From Climacium dendroides (taxonomy: Eukaryota; Streptophyta; Bryopsida; Hypnales; Climaciaceae): a DNA stretch of 64,000 nucleotides. This document shows positions 21,542 through 32,949 of the stretch, in pieces (the stretch's first letter is position 1; each line of letters opens with the position of its first letter). The notes beneath the pieces were generated by a model that saw only the letters and a list, made by a program, of their open reading frames with translations, made no database searches and was not told the origin of the DNA. The DNA lies in contig OX467082.1 of the NCBI GenBank assembly GCA_950106755.1, positions 2,852,001-2,916,000 on the forward strand. Direction: 5' to 3'. A program made the translations under genes and the position numbers.

Positions 21542-22900
21542 TGTTGGTATCTCAAGGTATTATGACGTTCATACCACAAGGTACTATAACATTCATGACG
21601 TTCGTACAGGCTTGGCCTTTTTTGTATGAACTTTGAGGCACGTGGAAATATTCATTTAAATTATTTTTTTGATTAGATGTCCATGGATTGTTATAGAAGA
21701 GCGTGATTGCAACTTCTACGAATTTTTCCTTTCTCATTTGCACTTTTATTGCATATTTTTTTTGACTTTGTCAGACAAAATGCAGGCTCAGTCAGTTTAG
21801 CATGAACTTTGAGCCACGTGGAAAAATTGAATTACATTATTTTTTTCATGAGGTGCCCATGCATTATCATTGAATAGGGTGTCTTCAATTTCTATTACAA
21901 TTTTTTCTCTCATTTACATGTCTATTTCATTAGCCAAATGAACCAAAAAAATTTAAATTGTAGATGTTTCTACAGTCAATATGTATTCCATCTCCGAAGT
22001 GTAGAGTGACCTGGATTTGTTGTAATTAAGTAAACTTAAAATTATTGTGGAGAATGTATTTTACATTTGTGGGATTTACTATTAAATAGATGCATTTCTT
22101 TATATAGAATACTGAATTATTCAATCTGGACTCTGGAGTTGTTATGTTTTTTGAACCTGTTATTAGTAGATTTAATATTCTTATTAATATGGAATATATT
22201 GAATTAATAGTGCATTCATTTTGTTTAAAAAACATTCATGCCTATTTTTTTATTTCACAACAATTAAGTTGTTTATGGAAATCTTGAAATTTACATTTGA
22301 GAAGTGTTTCTTTTTTATTCTAGAATTTGGATTGCCATTGTTTGTAATAATTGATTCAAATTTCTAATGCATTTTAATGTATCATTAATGTATATTATTT
22401 AACATAAATCGTATAATAAATTTCTGTTGTATATATCAAAGTTTGCTCATTTGAAAAAAAAATTATGAAAAATTTAATAGTTTTTAGTTGAATATTTATT
22501 TTGAAAACTATTTCTTATTCTATCTAATACATAAAAATTATACTGAAATTCAAATGATGAATGCATAGCATAGCAAGGACGAACCGGTTCTTCATAAAAA
22601 AACACAAAATTTTATTAATTTCAATTTGAAGATTTATCAAATTTTTTTTTCTGCATTCTATATAATATAATGCACTTAAATTCTAACAAAATACTAATTA
22701 TGAATTCAGAAGTACCAACCGCTAGTTAAACTTTAGAGTATTTCCCTGGAAAGTATGCATTCCATATTCTTGGGAATGTATGATTGGAATGTATACCTAA
22801 TAGTACCCCGGAAGTTCGCTTCGGATGCTTTTTTTTGGCTATGCTTTTTCAAAGTACTCCCTGATTTTAGGAAGCCCTACAGTGACGCATTTCAAATTTC
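21542..22900. other. AT-rich non-coding stretch
   Basis: No gene. CTTTGAGGCACGTGGAAA-like and CTTTGAGCCACGTGGAAA-like segments (about 21,629 and 21,808) mark a diverged direct repeat of about 180 bp, probably an older extension of the preceding array. Confidence 0.45.
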
Positions 22901-24115
22901 AGTTCGCGCCGTTTTCTTGCCGCCCAGAAGTTCCCACCATTGACTGGGGAGTACGCCTTCGCACGGAATTCAGTCATCTTCTTTCTTTCTTGCTCTCTGT
23001 CGCTCTTTCTCTGTCGTCGTCCGTGTCGACTTGTGTGTGCTTTCCCCTCAGCATTTATGAAGGACTTGTAAGTGCTACACTTGTTTCTTGCAGATTTGGG
23101 GATGCTTTCATATTTCTTTTAAATGAGACGTACGTGATGTGGTGGTATGCGACTTCCGTTTGATGCTTTGCTGTTTCCGTATCGCGGTTTGATCGAAATA
23201 GAGTTCAGGACTTCGCAACTCTGGTGTACTGATGAACGCGTCGGCCGTTTCTATAGTTTTGTAACGATGATTGTATGAAGCAATCTGACCTTCATTACTG
23301 ATTTAATTCTACCATTTGGCGAACCTCGTCGATGATGAAGTAGAGTTGTTGTAGTGCTGAGGGAACTCCGAAATGCATGCCGGAAAATACGGAATACTCT
23401 ATTCAATATTACTGAATCAGTTATTCCGGAAAATCCGGGGAGATTTAGTTCGAATCGAGCTTATCATTACCACACAAGAAATATATTGACTAAGTGCAGA
23501 AACTGCACAGTCAACTTGATTCAAGCTGACTTAGTTGACAAAGAATATATATCATCGAGTGTACCTATTGCACGATCAGTTCGATCTGAACTAAACTATG
23601 ATTCTTGAAGATCTTATCTTGCCAGTTGAGATATAATTATCAATTTCACATATTTACTCTGAAAAAAGTTGAATGAGGAAATAGTCATGCAATGTGGTTG
23701 ATCAGCTCGGTTCGAGCTGAATAAGGATTTATGATCATAATGTGGTTGGTCATATCGAGTCTCCGTGAATAAGGATTGTGATATAGAAAATAATAGATTA
23801 GATTGAATAGGTGAGAATCGGTAGATCCAGTGGTCAGCTCGAATCGAGCTTCTATTCACGTGGTTAAGTTCCCATTTATTTGTTGAGGAGGATTTCTAAT
23901 GCCTTAACTACCTGCGCACCCTTTTCCAAATATACAGAACTTTCAGCCTTTCTAGATGCTTGTATACGCAGAACGTACTATCATTTTAGTGAGTGTACTA
24001 GATCTCGACATCCACTCTGTTAAGCTCGATTCAAATTGATTGTTATGGTTTCATTCGGATACTGAAAGACGTGTTCTTCTTCTGAACAGAGTGACTACCA
24101 TTTTGTCTAAAGGAT
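22901..24115 (+). promoter_or_regulatory. 5' region of the 24.1-kb gene, with leader intron
   Basis: GC-richer leader-like DNA begins near 22,880. A pyrimidine-rich CT stretch (22,980-23,040) is followed by GTAAGTG...TTTCTTGCAG (about 23,068-23,093), a candidate but very short intron. The palindrome array (next entry) fills 23,447-24,037. No coding exon supported. Confidence 0.4.
23447..24037. promoter_or_regulatory. third palindrome array, A type, within short tandem units
   Basis: Copies: AGTTCGAATCGAGCT 23,447; AACTTGATTCAAGCT 23,513; AGTTCGATCTGAACT 23,578; AGCTCGGTTCGAGCT 23,704; a decayed copy near 23,752; the perfect AGCTCGAATCGAGCT 23,836; AGCTCGATTCAAATT 24,023. Spacing is 66, 65, 126, 48 and 84 bp. 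Units at 23,447 and 23,513 share spacer words (AGAAATATAT/AGAATATATA and CTGCAC/TTGCAC). Units at 23,704 and 23,752 share GAATAAGGATT and AATGTGGTTG. So the sites lie in small tandem duplications. Confidence 0.75.
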
Positions 24116-26616
24116 ATGGAGATGAACATTGACGGGGACCCCATCAACGACATGGAGTTCTCGGATGAAGAATTTTCTGTTCTGGAAGGGATGAATGTCG
24201 GCATTCCTGAATGTGAGGGCATCCCATGTTGTCTATGGAATACAAGATGTGTCACTCTCTACAATGAGACGGGTTTACTTGTTGGCGAAGGGACTTGCTA
24301 TAGTGTCAACTAAGACCTCGTGCTTGGAGCTAGTGGTCCCCTTGGAGATACCCATGTAGCAGTCCACATCACCAAGACATTCTTTGAAGTGGATATCCTT
24401 CAGGAGCAGATTTACTATTTGGTAGTTTGGCCGATTAAGCGAGTCCACTGCGCGGGAGCAAGCCTTTACGACCATGAGGCTTGGGATAGATTTAATCAAT
24501 TGCAAGCTCGCCTCCAAAATCCACAGCCTCCAACATCTGCTCGGCCATATTCAAGTATCCTCAGAAATCCACCTCGCGTGACATCCCGCAGATCTAAGGA
24601 ACTCCTCATCCCAGAGTCCATTAACTTGGTGTCCAGTAGAGTCTGTTGCTCCCAAAATTGCGTTCAACTGTTTCCAAGGGAGAAGATTCGAGCCTTCCGC
24701 GAGCGAATGTACTCCTGTACATCATTCAAGTTCAGGTCGCATATGAAAACTGAAGTACATAGGTCTGTTCATCTGGATGCGCGTGGAAGGAAGACGGTGA
24801 CAGTTGAAGGTATTAATGTGTGCATGCAAGCATGGATGCATATTTCTGGAGTCCCAGAGGCCACGTTTTACCGATACCTCAAATATTGGAAGGACGAACG
24901 AGAGGCAAGAGACCATGGGAATACAGGATTGGAGAAGCCGAGAAAGCACACCCAACAAGCAACTGCAACGTTGAAGTGCATCCTCGAGAAGGAGGCGGAC
25001 CACATGCCACATCGTACTCGAACTTTGAAGTCAGGGGACAAGGTTGTTTCCATGTGTCTTCCCTCTACTTTTCAGTGGAAGGGTAAGATGAAGGAAATCA
25101 ACGACGTCAATGCAGCATTCGGATTACCCGAGGTTTCAACTTCGAACTTAAGCAAGATCAGGCCTTCCAAGTTCTCAGAGTTTGAGGTGAAGAAACCTGG
25201 TGATAATTTCGCTCGGTGTTCAGTGTGTGACAAATTACAAGAGCTACAAAAAAGTTGTATTGCTGGATTTCAAAGTGCTTTGATATGGTCAAGGAGGCTT
25301 GATAAGCATTTGGCTATTGCTCGAGCACATAGGGAGATGTATTACGTCAATCGTTACCGCTCGCACGAGTTTCCACATGAATGTTTGACAATCATGCATG
25401 ACAAGATGGACCATGCCAAAACTGCTTCTCCGGTCTTTTCCCATAAGACTAAAGAACTTGATGGATTCACGAAGTTGCCCGTTTCGGTGACTGGCATGAT
25501 TGCCCACGGTCATGGTGATGTTCGATACGCGCATTATGGCTTGGATATGTTTCCCCACGATTCCACCTACACTATTGGCTCCATGGCGAAGTTGTTGCGA
25601 GATTTGGAATTACCACCAAAATCATCTTCTCGGCAATTGTTTACAGGGTCGGGATCCACAAATTTGTCCAAGGCAATTCTCAAGGGTGCCAAAGTGTGTG
25701 AAGCGTCGCTACCTCCACCACCGGAAACCTTATGTCCAGGGATGCCACTACCTCCAATTCTGAATGTGCAGATGGATAATGCCACCGGAGACAACAAAAA
25801 CAGATTTGTTTTTTGTTACTGGTCTCTACTTGTTGCAAACAAGATTTTTCGTGAAGTGTACGTGAACTTCATGATCGTGGGTCATACTCATGACGACATT
25901 GATGCGCTCTTTGGAAGATGGAGTATGTTTTTGAAGAAGGAAAACTTCCTTACAATTCATGTACTTATGAAGCGTTTATGGATGTGGAATCCATTCCAAC
26001 AATCCCTCACCTCATAGAGGAGGTGCCAGATTTCAAAGGTTTCATACACTATAACAAAACATGGTAAAAAAGGCTGCGCACAGATGGTCATCATCGGTCT
26101 TTTAGCCACGTTTTTGCGCATGCGCGTGTAGTGGATTATTTCAGTTTTTTTCAATTTCCCACTGCTATTTTAAGAATTATGAAACGTGTTATATATCAAC
26201 GGAAAGGTATTCAAAATACCTTTCCGTTGATATATAACACGTTTCATAATTCTTAAAATAGCAGTGGGAAATTGAAAAAAACTGAAATAATCCACTACAC
26301 GCGCATGCGCAAAAACGTGGCTAAAAGACCGATGATGACCATCTGTGCGCAGCCTTTTTTACCATGTTTTGTTATAGCGATAGTAGGCATTGTTTTGGAC
26401 AGCAATGACATCATGGTTGGTCATACAAAGCCACAACAAGTCAAGTTTTACTTGGACTCTACTAGATGTCCAGTTATGAAGTACAAGATGTTATGCATTG
26501 ATGTTGATTGGTTACCAAAGGGGGCTGGTAATGGAATGAAATTGTGGAAGGAGGACTCGGAAGGGCAAAGTTTGTGGCCACGTGGAGTGCCAGAAGCAGT
26601 TTTGCCAAGTCACTAG
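24116..26616 (+). pseudogene. DUF7869-like (RNase H-like transposase-type) gene, broken by stop, frameshift and insertions
   Basis: ATG 24,116 opens an acidic N-terminus, then CVTLYNETGLLVGEGTCY, an in-frame TAA (24,311-24,313), and LGDTHVAVHITKTF. This layout recalls the small Tnp1/En-Spm-like beta domain. Later come CSVCDKLQEL (zinc-like CxxC), CLTIMHDKMDHAKTASP, LNVQMDNATGDNKNRF and VGHTHDDIDALFGRWS, typical of DUF7869 proteins, whose conserved Asp residues suggest an RNase H-like fold. A frameshift lies near 25,960. The frame is then cut by the foldback at 26,047-26,379, resumes as NDIMVGHTKPQQVKFYLDST, and ends where a CACTA terminus begins at 26,611. Function is not established; a domesticated or mobile transposase relative is most likely. 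Confidence 0.6.
26047..26379. mobile_element. 333-bp CACTA-type foldback MITE, near-perfect palindrome
   Basis: Starts CACTATAACAAAACATGG and ends with the complement (CCATGTTTTGTTATAGCG). Arms of 163 bp (26,049-26,211 and 26,215-26,377) appear identical around a 3-base centre CAA. It is flanked by the 3-bp duplication ATA (26,044-26,046 and 26,380-26,382), as expected for En/Spm-type elements. It interrupts the DUF7869-like gene; both strands show the same chance 35-residue frame, confirming symmetry. The lack of arm divergence means a recent origin or frequent gene conversion. Confidence 0.85.
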
Positions 26617-26929
26617 AAGAAATCGGGGGGGGGGTTGCGACTGCAGTTAGCAACTGGTTTTAGAGTTGCAAAGGACATTTGCAACTAGGTGATAATTTGG
26701 AGCTTGTAGTCGCAGTGGACAAGTTGCACGAGTTGCAAGAGAGTTGTAAGTGCATGTCATATTGGATGATTTTCTGTGAAATTTCATCCTACATATCTTC
26801 TGACAAGATACGCATTGCCCCGTGAAACTAATGAATTCAATATTCACTGCTTAACTACTTTTTTAGAATTAATGTACTTGGTTTAAATTTGAACTTTGTG
26901 ATTCTTTTCAACTGTAATGTGTGATGGTA

Positions 26930-27600
26930 TGCAACCTATGTGTGATTAGTATGCCACTGATTTGCAACCTATATATAACTTATTTACAACGTATATGCAA
27001 CTAGTATGCGATTTATTTTGCAACTACTATGCAACTAATTTTGCAATCTACATCCAACTAGTATGCAACTCATTTTCTAACTTGAATGTAACTAATATTC
27101 AACTCTTTTTACAACTTGCATGCAACTAATATCCAACTCATTGGGCAACCTATATGCATCCAATATGCAACTAGTATACAACTCAATTTGCAACCTACAT
27201 GCAACTACTATGCAACTCATTTTGCAACCTACATGCAATCCCTTTTGCAACCTATATGAAACTAGTATGCAACTCCTTCTAAACCTACTTGCAACTACTG
27301 TGCAACTCATTTTGCAACTACTGTGCAACTCATTTTGCAACTCATTTTGCAACTCATTTTACAACTCATTTGCAACTTATATGCAACTTATATGCATTTA
27401 TATATTATTATTATTTTGCAACACAAGTGCAACTCATATGCAACTACTGTACAACTAACTCTCAGTTTTTTATATATTCCACATGCAACTAGTATGCAAC
27501 TGTTTTTACCATTGATTTAGTACATAACTACTATGCAACTACTATATAACCTATATGCAACTAATTTCCACCATTTGCAACCTATATGCAATTAAAGAAG
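26930..27600. repeat. TGCAACTNNTA degenerate array, left
   Basis: Dozens of copies of TGCAACT spaced 10-25 bases, with variants such as TATGCAACTAAT and TTTGCAACCTA. Plus-strand frames here (27,092-27,520) are repeat-encoded and rejected as genes. Confidence 0.7.
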
Positions 27601-27794
27601 CGACTAGTTAACTACATGATTAGTTTATAACTTAACTACTACAAGCCAACAGAGATAGAGACAATCATTTTTCACACAAAGCAATAGAAAACACAATAGA
27701 GATAGAGACAATCATTGTTCACACAAAACAATACAAAATCCATATATATTAGATAAATATGTACATTGCTAGTCCAAAAAATATAGTTACTAAT

Positions 27795-28083
27795 TCACTT
27801 ATCATTACATGCAAGAATGACTATGAATTGTTCATTCCATATGGTATTAGCTCCTACAACGTCCTTCAACTTTAATTGGTTTCCTACTGAATTAGAATAC
27901 ATCAAGTCCATAAAACCACTTGGTGTATGTGCAATATTGAGATTATACCACCCTCGTGGTATAGACTTCGTATGATGAAAAGCTTCTCCTCCGATACCAG
28001 TAACATATCCAACTGCCACAACTTGCCCAGGTGTTGTTAGATTTAGAAATAAAATGTGCTGGCCAATTGAAAACTGTAGTTGT
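27795..28083 (-). CDS. Tnp1/En-Spm-like domain, terminal exon
   Basis: After acceptor ACTACAG (-) the reading FSIGQHILFLNLTTPGQVVA continues VGYVTGIGGEAFHHTKSIP, RGWYNLNIAHT, LKLKDVVGANTIW and ends LACNDK. The pattern (vAvG...g..fHh..ip.gw..v.i...., then l.D..G..i.W) matches the small beta domain found at the C-terminus of plant En/Spm-type proteins. The frame is intact. The upstream exon lies across an intron with donor GTAGTC near 28,200. Confidence 0.5.
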
Positions 28084-28592
28084 TCACAATACAAAACAAA
28101 ACATTAATGAGAAAACATAAATATATATAAATAAATATGTATACATCAACAATTTAGCTAACTTTAACATATAATATATAAACAATGAAATGTAGGGACT
28201 ACCTTTAGAAATGTCACCTTTGGCCTCCGTTTGGGCTAAAGTTTGGATTTAGATTTAGATTGAACCTTGGTCTGAACCCTCTTCCTCCTCAAGATCTCTT
28301 CCTGACCAAAAGTTTCTGCAACATTTAACCACAATCATTATAAGTAATTTATCAATATCAAAAGTTATCAAAAAAATTTTAGCTTCAAATTGTTTATTTA
28401 GGTAATTGTCCTCACCTCTTGCTCCTTTCCTCTTAACTGCATTCTTGTATTAGGATTTTTTGAATTCTTCAATGGTTTAGGAATAGAGCCATCCAATATT
28501 AGTACATCATTGTTGTCTCTATCTTTTCCCTCACCTTCATCATCATCTAGTTCTTTGTCCTCAGGACCTTTCTCTACACTCCCATCTTTGTC

Positions 28593-28922
28593 CTAAGGAC
28601 CTTTCTCTACACTCCCATCACGAAGATAGGATTGCTGACCTCCTAACATCAAGGTAGAATTTGTAGGATTTACAACATTTTCACGTGGTTCAATATGGTC
28701 AATAGGTTCCACATCAAAGTCCACAATGTTGCTCTTTAATATAGGGTTACTAAGTATAGGATCTGATGGTATAGTGTTGCTCTTTGATGCAGGATCCAAT
28801 GGATCAATGACCCCCTTCTCAGTAGACACTAGCTCATTCTCAATGGCCCTAGGCTCATTCTCAGTAGACATTGGCTTATGAATTTGTCTACTACTGTTCT
28901 CTTTCAAAAACATCATCAACAT
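28593..28922 (-). CDS. upstream exon region of the En/Spm-like protein
   Basis: Same phase as 27,795-28,083. Low-complexity acidic sequence with serine, proline and isoleucine repeats (DPILSNPILKSNIVDFDVEP), preceded by helical EMLMMFLKENSSR. Further upstream the minus strand reads a coiled-coil-like segment containing ESKQNELDKFKVEIF, broken by one TAG. It fits the variable N-terminal part of CACTA ORF1-type proteins; confidence is low because no conserved domain is present. Confidence 0.35.
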   Translation of the reverse strand: MLMMFLKENSSRQIHKPMSTENEPRAIENELVSTEKGVIDPLDPASKSNTIPSDPILSNPILKSNIVDFDVEPIDHIEPRENVVNPTNSTLMLGGQQSYLRDGSVEKGP

Positions 28923-29049
28923 CTCCTACATTGCTTCAACAGTTTTTGTATTCCGCTCTGTAGTTGTAAATATTTCAACTTTGAACTTGTCTAATTCATT
29001 TTGTTTACTTTCCAATACAATCATTTTGGCTTGAAATCCTGAGAACACA

Positions 29050-29460
29050 ACCTTTTGCCCACAAACAAACAGTGGTTGTAATGGTTAATATAATATACAT
29101 AAAATTGTAACTACTGCTAATCCTACAACTATTTTACAACAATTAAACAACTATTAATGATCCTTGCAACTACTATACAACAAGTATACAACTACTTTTA
29201 ATCTTTACAACTAGTTTGCAACTAATATGCAACTACTAGTAATCTTTGCAAATAATATACAATTACTACTAAACCTTTCAACTACTATGCAACTAATGTA
29301 CGACTACTACTAATCTTTTCAACTACTATACAACTAATATGCAACTAATATTCAACTACTATTAACATTTGCAACTACAAGGCAACAATAACCTTGCAGA
29401 TAATATACAACTACTACTAACCCTTTCAACTACTATGCAACTAATGTACAACAACTATTA
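29050..29460. repeat. CAACTACTATGCAACTAAT degenerate array, right
   Basis: Repeated CAACTA with spacers TACTATG/TAATATG, the same family of words as the left array but arranged with CTACTA. Probably subterminal repeats of the CACTA-like element. Confidence 0.6.
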
Positions 29461-29470
29461 ATCTTATGCC

Positions 29471-31594
29471 ATCAACCTAATCGCCTTCAAATCTAACATT
29501 ATAACCAGAAACGATGAGAATAGCTAAAATAACTTTTAGGAACTTATGTGCAACTTCACAACATGATTGATTAAGCAAATTTATATGCTTTAAAAAAAAA
29601 AGAGTGTTGAATCTTCAATCTACAATCTCTTGATCTAAAGTGCAAATGACCGAAATCTCTCGTAAATTGTAAACTACATCCATTAGAACTTCCTCAATTA
29701 AAAACCAAATCTCTTTCATCATTATGATTGATACAAAACGAGAAGACACTCCCTCTTTAAATTGATGACTTAGCTAAGATGTCATTCTTTACAAACAGAT
29801 CAAGAGATCTGCCAAAATGAAGAATTGAAGTTTAAACAAGAAGAAAAGTAAACACTAGAGAGTTGGAATTCAAATCAACACTCAATGTCAATATGCAAAA
29901 CCATGGGAAGAGAAGTCCAATAAATCCGACCTACTTTTGATTTCTGCATTTGGAATCGAAGTTTGCTGATTCTCACAGCAATTTCAACTTAGTGTTGTTT
30001 ATTGTTTAGGATTGTTTAGGATTTTCAATTTAAAGTTTAGTGTTTATACATGTTGATTCCACATAGGCACTTGTTCTAATGCTCTCTTCCCAAAGCTCCT
30101 TTACCTTCATTCTTTACAGAAAAACTACAGCATCTGGAAGGAATGAAGGTAGCTGACCACCTACCAACGTTTTTGCAACGATAGAGCTTCTGTTCTTTCA
30201 TATGCATGTTTTCTTTCTATAATTCTATTCTTTCACGGATCTTTTGTTTTGTTGGTGGTGGACATTATTGTTTTTTATGGGATCAAATTCTTTAGGTTTG
30301 GATTTGACAAGGAATTGGAGAAAGTTATGAGATTCATTGGATGTTTTATCCGTGCTAATTTGGTAGGAGGAGGAAGGCAAAGGGATGTGTAGAAAAATGT
30401 GGGACTTGTAGAGATGTGGTGATCAATGAGTTAATTGAAGGAGAGTTTTTATGTTTTGTTCTACATTGTTACGTTCCATTTGTAGTTCTAATAGGAGCTA
30501 CCATGATTGCGGTTTAGGATTAGATGTAATTACATTGAGTTTCATAATTTGAATTTATGAAATTATGGATCCTGTTAAGGCGGTTTGCAGTTTGGATTGC
30601 CCCTATTCCTTTAAAACTATTAGGGACTCCATTTAGTAGTACTTGACTCTTAGTGACATGTATTGTAATTTGCCTTTCATTGCCATTTTGGTAGTCATTA
30701 TGCTCTTGTATCTTTTAATTTGTTATTCAGTTGTTGTATGTGAAGTACAAGCATCTCTTGAATTTCAAAGACTTTTATGAATCATTCACTGCCTCAAACA
30801 TAACTTTAGAAATATCATTTTACATATCTTGAATTGCAACCTTTGTCGAATGTTATATTCATAGGGACAAAAAATTATGCACAGATTGACTAGAACAGAT
30901 GCTCTTAATTTCTTATTATTCAACATCATCATGTTACATTCACAGGGTGTAAAATTTATGCTCATTTCTTCATTTAAATTGGAGGATTCAATATGTCGTA
31001 TATGTAGAAAATGATTTAGGCCTATGTTATAATTTTTGTATAGGTATTAAACTTTAAGAACTTCATATGAATATGAAGGTGGTTTACATGGCAATGTTGT
31101 TAGTTGTTTTTGGTTTGTGAATTTATTGACTTTTAGGAATTTCTCACACACACAGATAGATAGATAGGTAGGTAGGTAGGTAGGTAGGTAGATAGATAGA
31201 TAGATAGGTATGTATGTGAAGATGGTTAAGGTAGCACTACTATGGTTGTTTTTAGCTCATGAGTTCTTTACGTGATTAAATGAAGCATTTTTTGATGTTA
31301 CAAGTGCCTTTAGAAGTATCAAATTTAACCAAAACACCAAGGGGCCTTTTCAAGGACATAGTCAATGGCCAATCATAGAATATGGATGCAATATGTATCA
31401 CTTGCTTCTAATAGATACTACCAAAACTCAGGTGAATTTGGTAGTGAAGCTCAGCATATTAGTAGTGATTAGGATTCTATGGAACATGTACATCCTACCA
31501 TGAGAACTATTTGGAATGTAGTAGGACAATGGATGGGGGTACAAGGCTTTATAGATAGTGAAGTGGAAGATCATAATGTCCACATAGGACTAGG
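29471..31594. other. non-coding stretch with a tetranucleotide microsatellite
   Basis: No gene supported. (AGAT)n/(AGGT)n occupies about 31,154-31,216. A short CTAAACAATCC/GGATTGTTTAGG-type repeat lies near 30,005. Confidence 0.5.
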
Positions 31595-31618
31595 CATGAG
31601 TGGCGAACGCCACTCATG
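31595..31618. repeat. 24-bp perfect palindrome
   Basis: CATGAGTGGCG-AA-CGCCACTCATG, 11-bp arms with a 2-base centre, just 3' of the Harbinger-type pseudogene. It could be a remnant TIR-TIR junction or a site; nothing else identifies it. Confidence 0.5.
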
Positions 31619-31654
31619 AGTGATGTATTTCTTTCTATTGTGTTGAATTCGATA

Positions 31655-32949
31655 TTAAGACATATTGGCACCTTTTATATTCCAAAGATGTTCTATCAAA
31701 TCACCTTGAAGTCTATAGTATGTATTAGAATTTTCAATATCTCTAGTGGCACTAAATAATGCATCAAAACAAAGATCCCTCTCCAAGGGTGGAGCCACAT
31801 TTTGTAAATTAGCTAGAATGCCTTCTAAACCATCCATGCCCTCCTTGTCTTCTAGAATCATATTTTGTAAGATGATACATGTGAACATGACATTGGCTCT
31901 GACCTCCATACTCCACAACCTGCACGAGTTTCAAATGATTACAAATTTAGCATGCAAAATTCCAAAACATCTCTCCACATCCTTTCTCATAGTCTCTTGT
32001 CAATTTGTGAAATGGCTTTGTTTTTCATCCTAGAACAAGTGGATACTCTAGACAAAGCAAGACCACTTTGAATAATTGCCATCTATGAGTAAGTAGAAGG
32101 GATCATACTAACAACCATTTATCTCAAAATGCATATCTTGTGCCTCTCCAGTGACCATATCTTGTACTAGGGGGGATCGATCAAAGATATTTAAGTCATT
32201 GTTTGATCCTACCAAGCCAAAAAATGCATACCATATGTGTAAACCTCCATCAACTATGGCCTCAAAAATGATGGACTTTTTGCCTTCTCTATCTCCAAAA
32301 TCACCTTACCAAACCACAAGACAATTTTTCCACTTGTAATGCATGCAGTCTAGTGATGCAAACATACTAAGGAAATCATACTCAAAGTTAATGGAAATTA
32401 TTTTTCAAAGTCAATCCGCATTGGTTATCTCAGATAGTAAGCCTTGAACTCAATTTGTACACCAATACAAAACAATTTCAATGGGACCATTACTGTGGTA
32501 TCACTAGTTTGGCATTACTTATTTGTTGCATTTACACTCACATTGTAGCAAAACATATGAAGAATAGTAATGATTTTTTGGTGAAGAAAGAGCCCCAGAA
32601 AACTTGTTGCATCCCTTTTTTGAACAAAATAACGATCACGGACACAAACCCTATCCACAATAAACAAACAAGTAATCGTCTCATTTTATACCTCCGATGG
32701 AAAATGCAAGTTCAAATATATGAATGTCACAAAAATAGTCCTTCATCATCCTATCATTCATTTTTATCCCATGTCTATCAAAGTTAAGAACTTTGTCTAG
32801 CCTAGAACCCCTTGCTGAACTTGGTAATTCTAAACTATTGCAATTTCTCCTACCGAATCAAGAACCAAATGCACATTGAAATCATCTTCTTTTTCATCAT
32901 TCAACATTTGTAATTTGCAAGCATTCAATCTAGCCCACCAAGTTTCCAT
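31655..32949 (-). pseudogene. PIF/Harbinger (ALP1-like) transposase, dead
   Basis: From METWWARLNACKLQ (32,949) the minus strand encodes a short N-terminal part, then, after a frame change, ARGSRLDKVLNFDRHG and MMKDYFCD. Then comes one long frame with LDCMHYKWKNC (first catalytic Asp), GDFGDREGKKSIIFEAIVD, GLVGSNNDLNIFDRSPL (second Asp), RKDVERCFGILHAKF (catalytic Glu), CIILQNMILED and LQGDLIEHLWN. This is the conserved order of plant PIF/Harbinger DDE nucleases. Six in-frame stops fall in the catalytic half, several at places where the family has Arg or Gln. TIRs and a 3-bp duplication were not found. No Myb-like partner ORF is visible. Confidence 0.8.

Larger units (their letters stand above)
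26611..29470. mobile_element. CACTA (En/Spm)-like element, right end not found
   Basis: Left end CACTAGAAGAAATCGGGGG (26,611) has a CACTA terminus. TGCAACT-type motif arrays fill 26,930-27,600 and 29,050-29,460, resembling CACTA subterminal repeats on both sides of a coding core (27,795-28,922, -) with a Tnp1-like domain. No Tnp2 transposase is seen. A matching TAGTG right end was not located, so the right boundary is the end of the motif array and the element may be truncated. Confidence 0.45.

Noticed and set aside
22755..23163. Serine-rich plus-strand frames of 62-112 codons
   Set aside because: CT-rich leader sequence upstream of the 24.1-kb gene; no motif and no homologue in the window.
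23447..24037. CRISPR-like array
   Set aside because: Repeats are 15-bp palindromes with irregular spacing in plant-type non-coding DNA; no cas genes and no uniform spacers.
27092..27520. Frames rich in Asn, Cys, Leu and Gln
   Set aside because: Encoded by the TGCAACT array; open in three phases because the repeat lacks stops.
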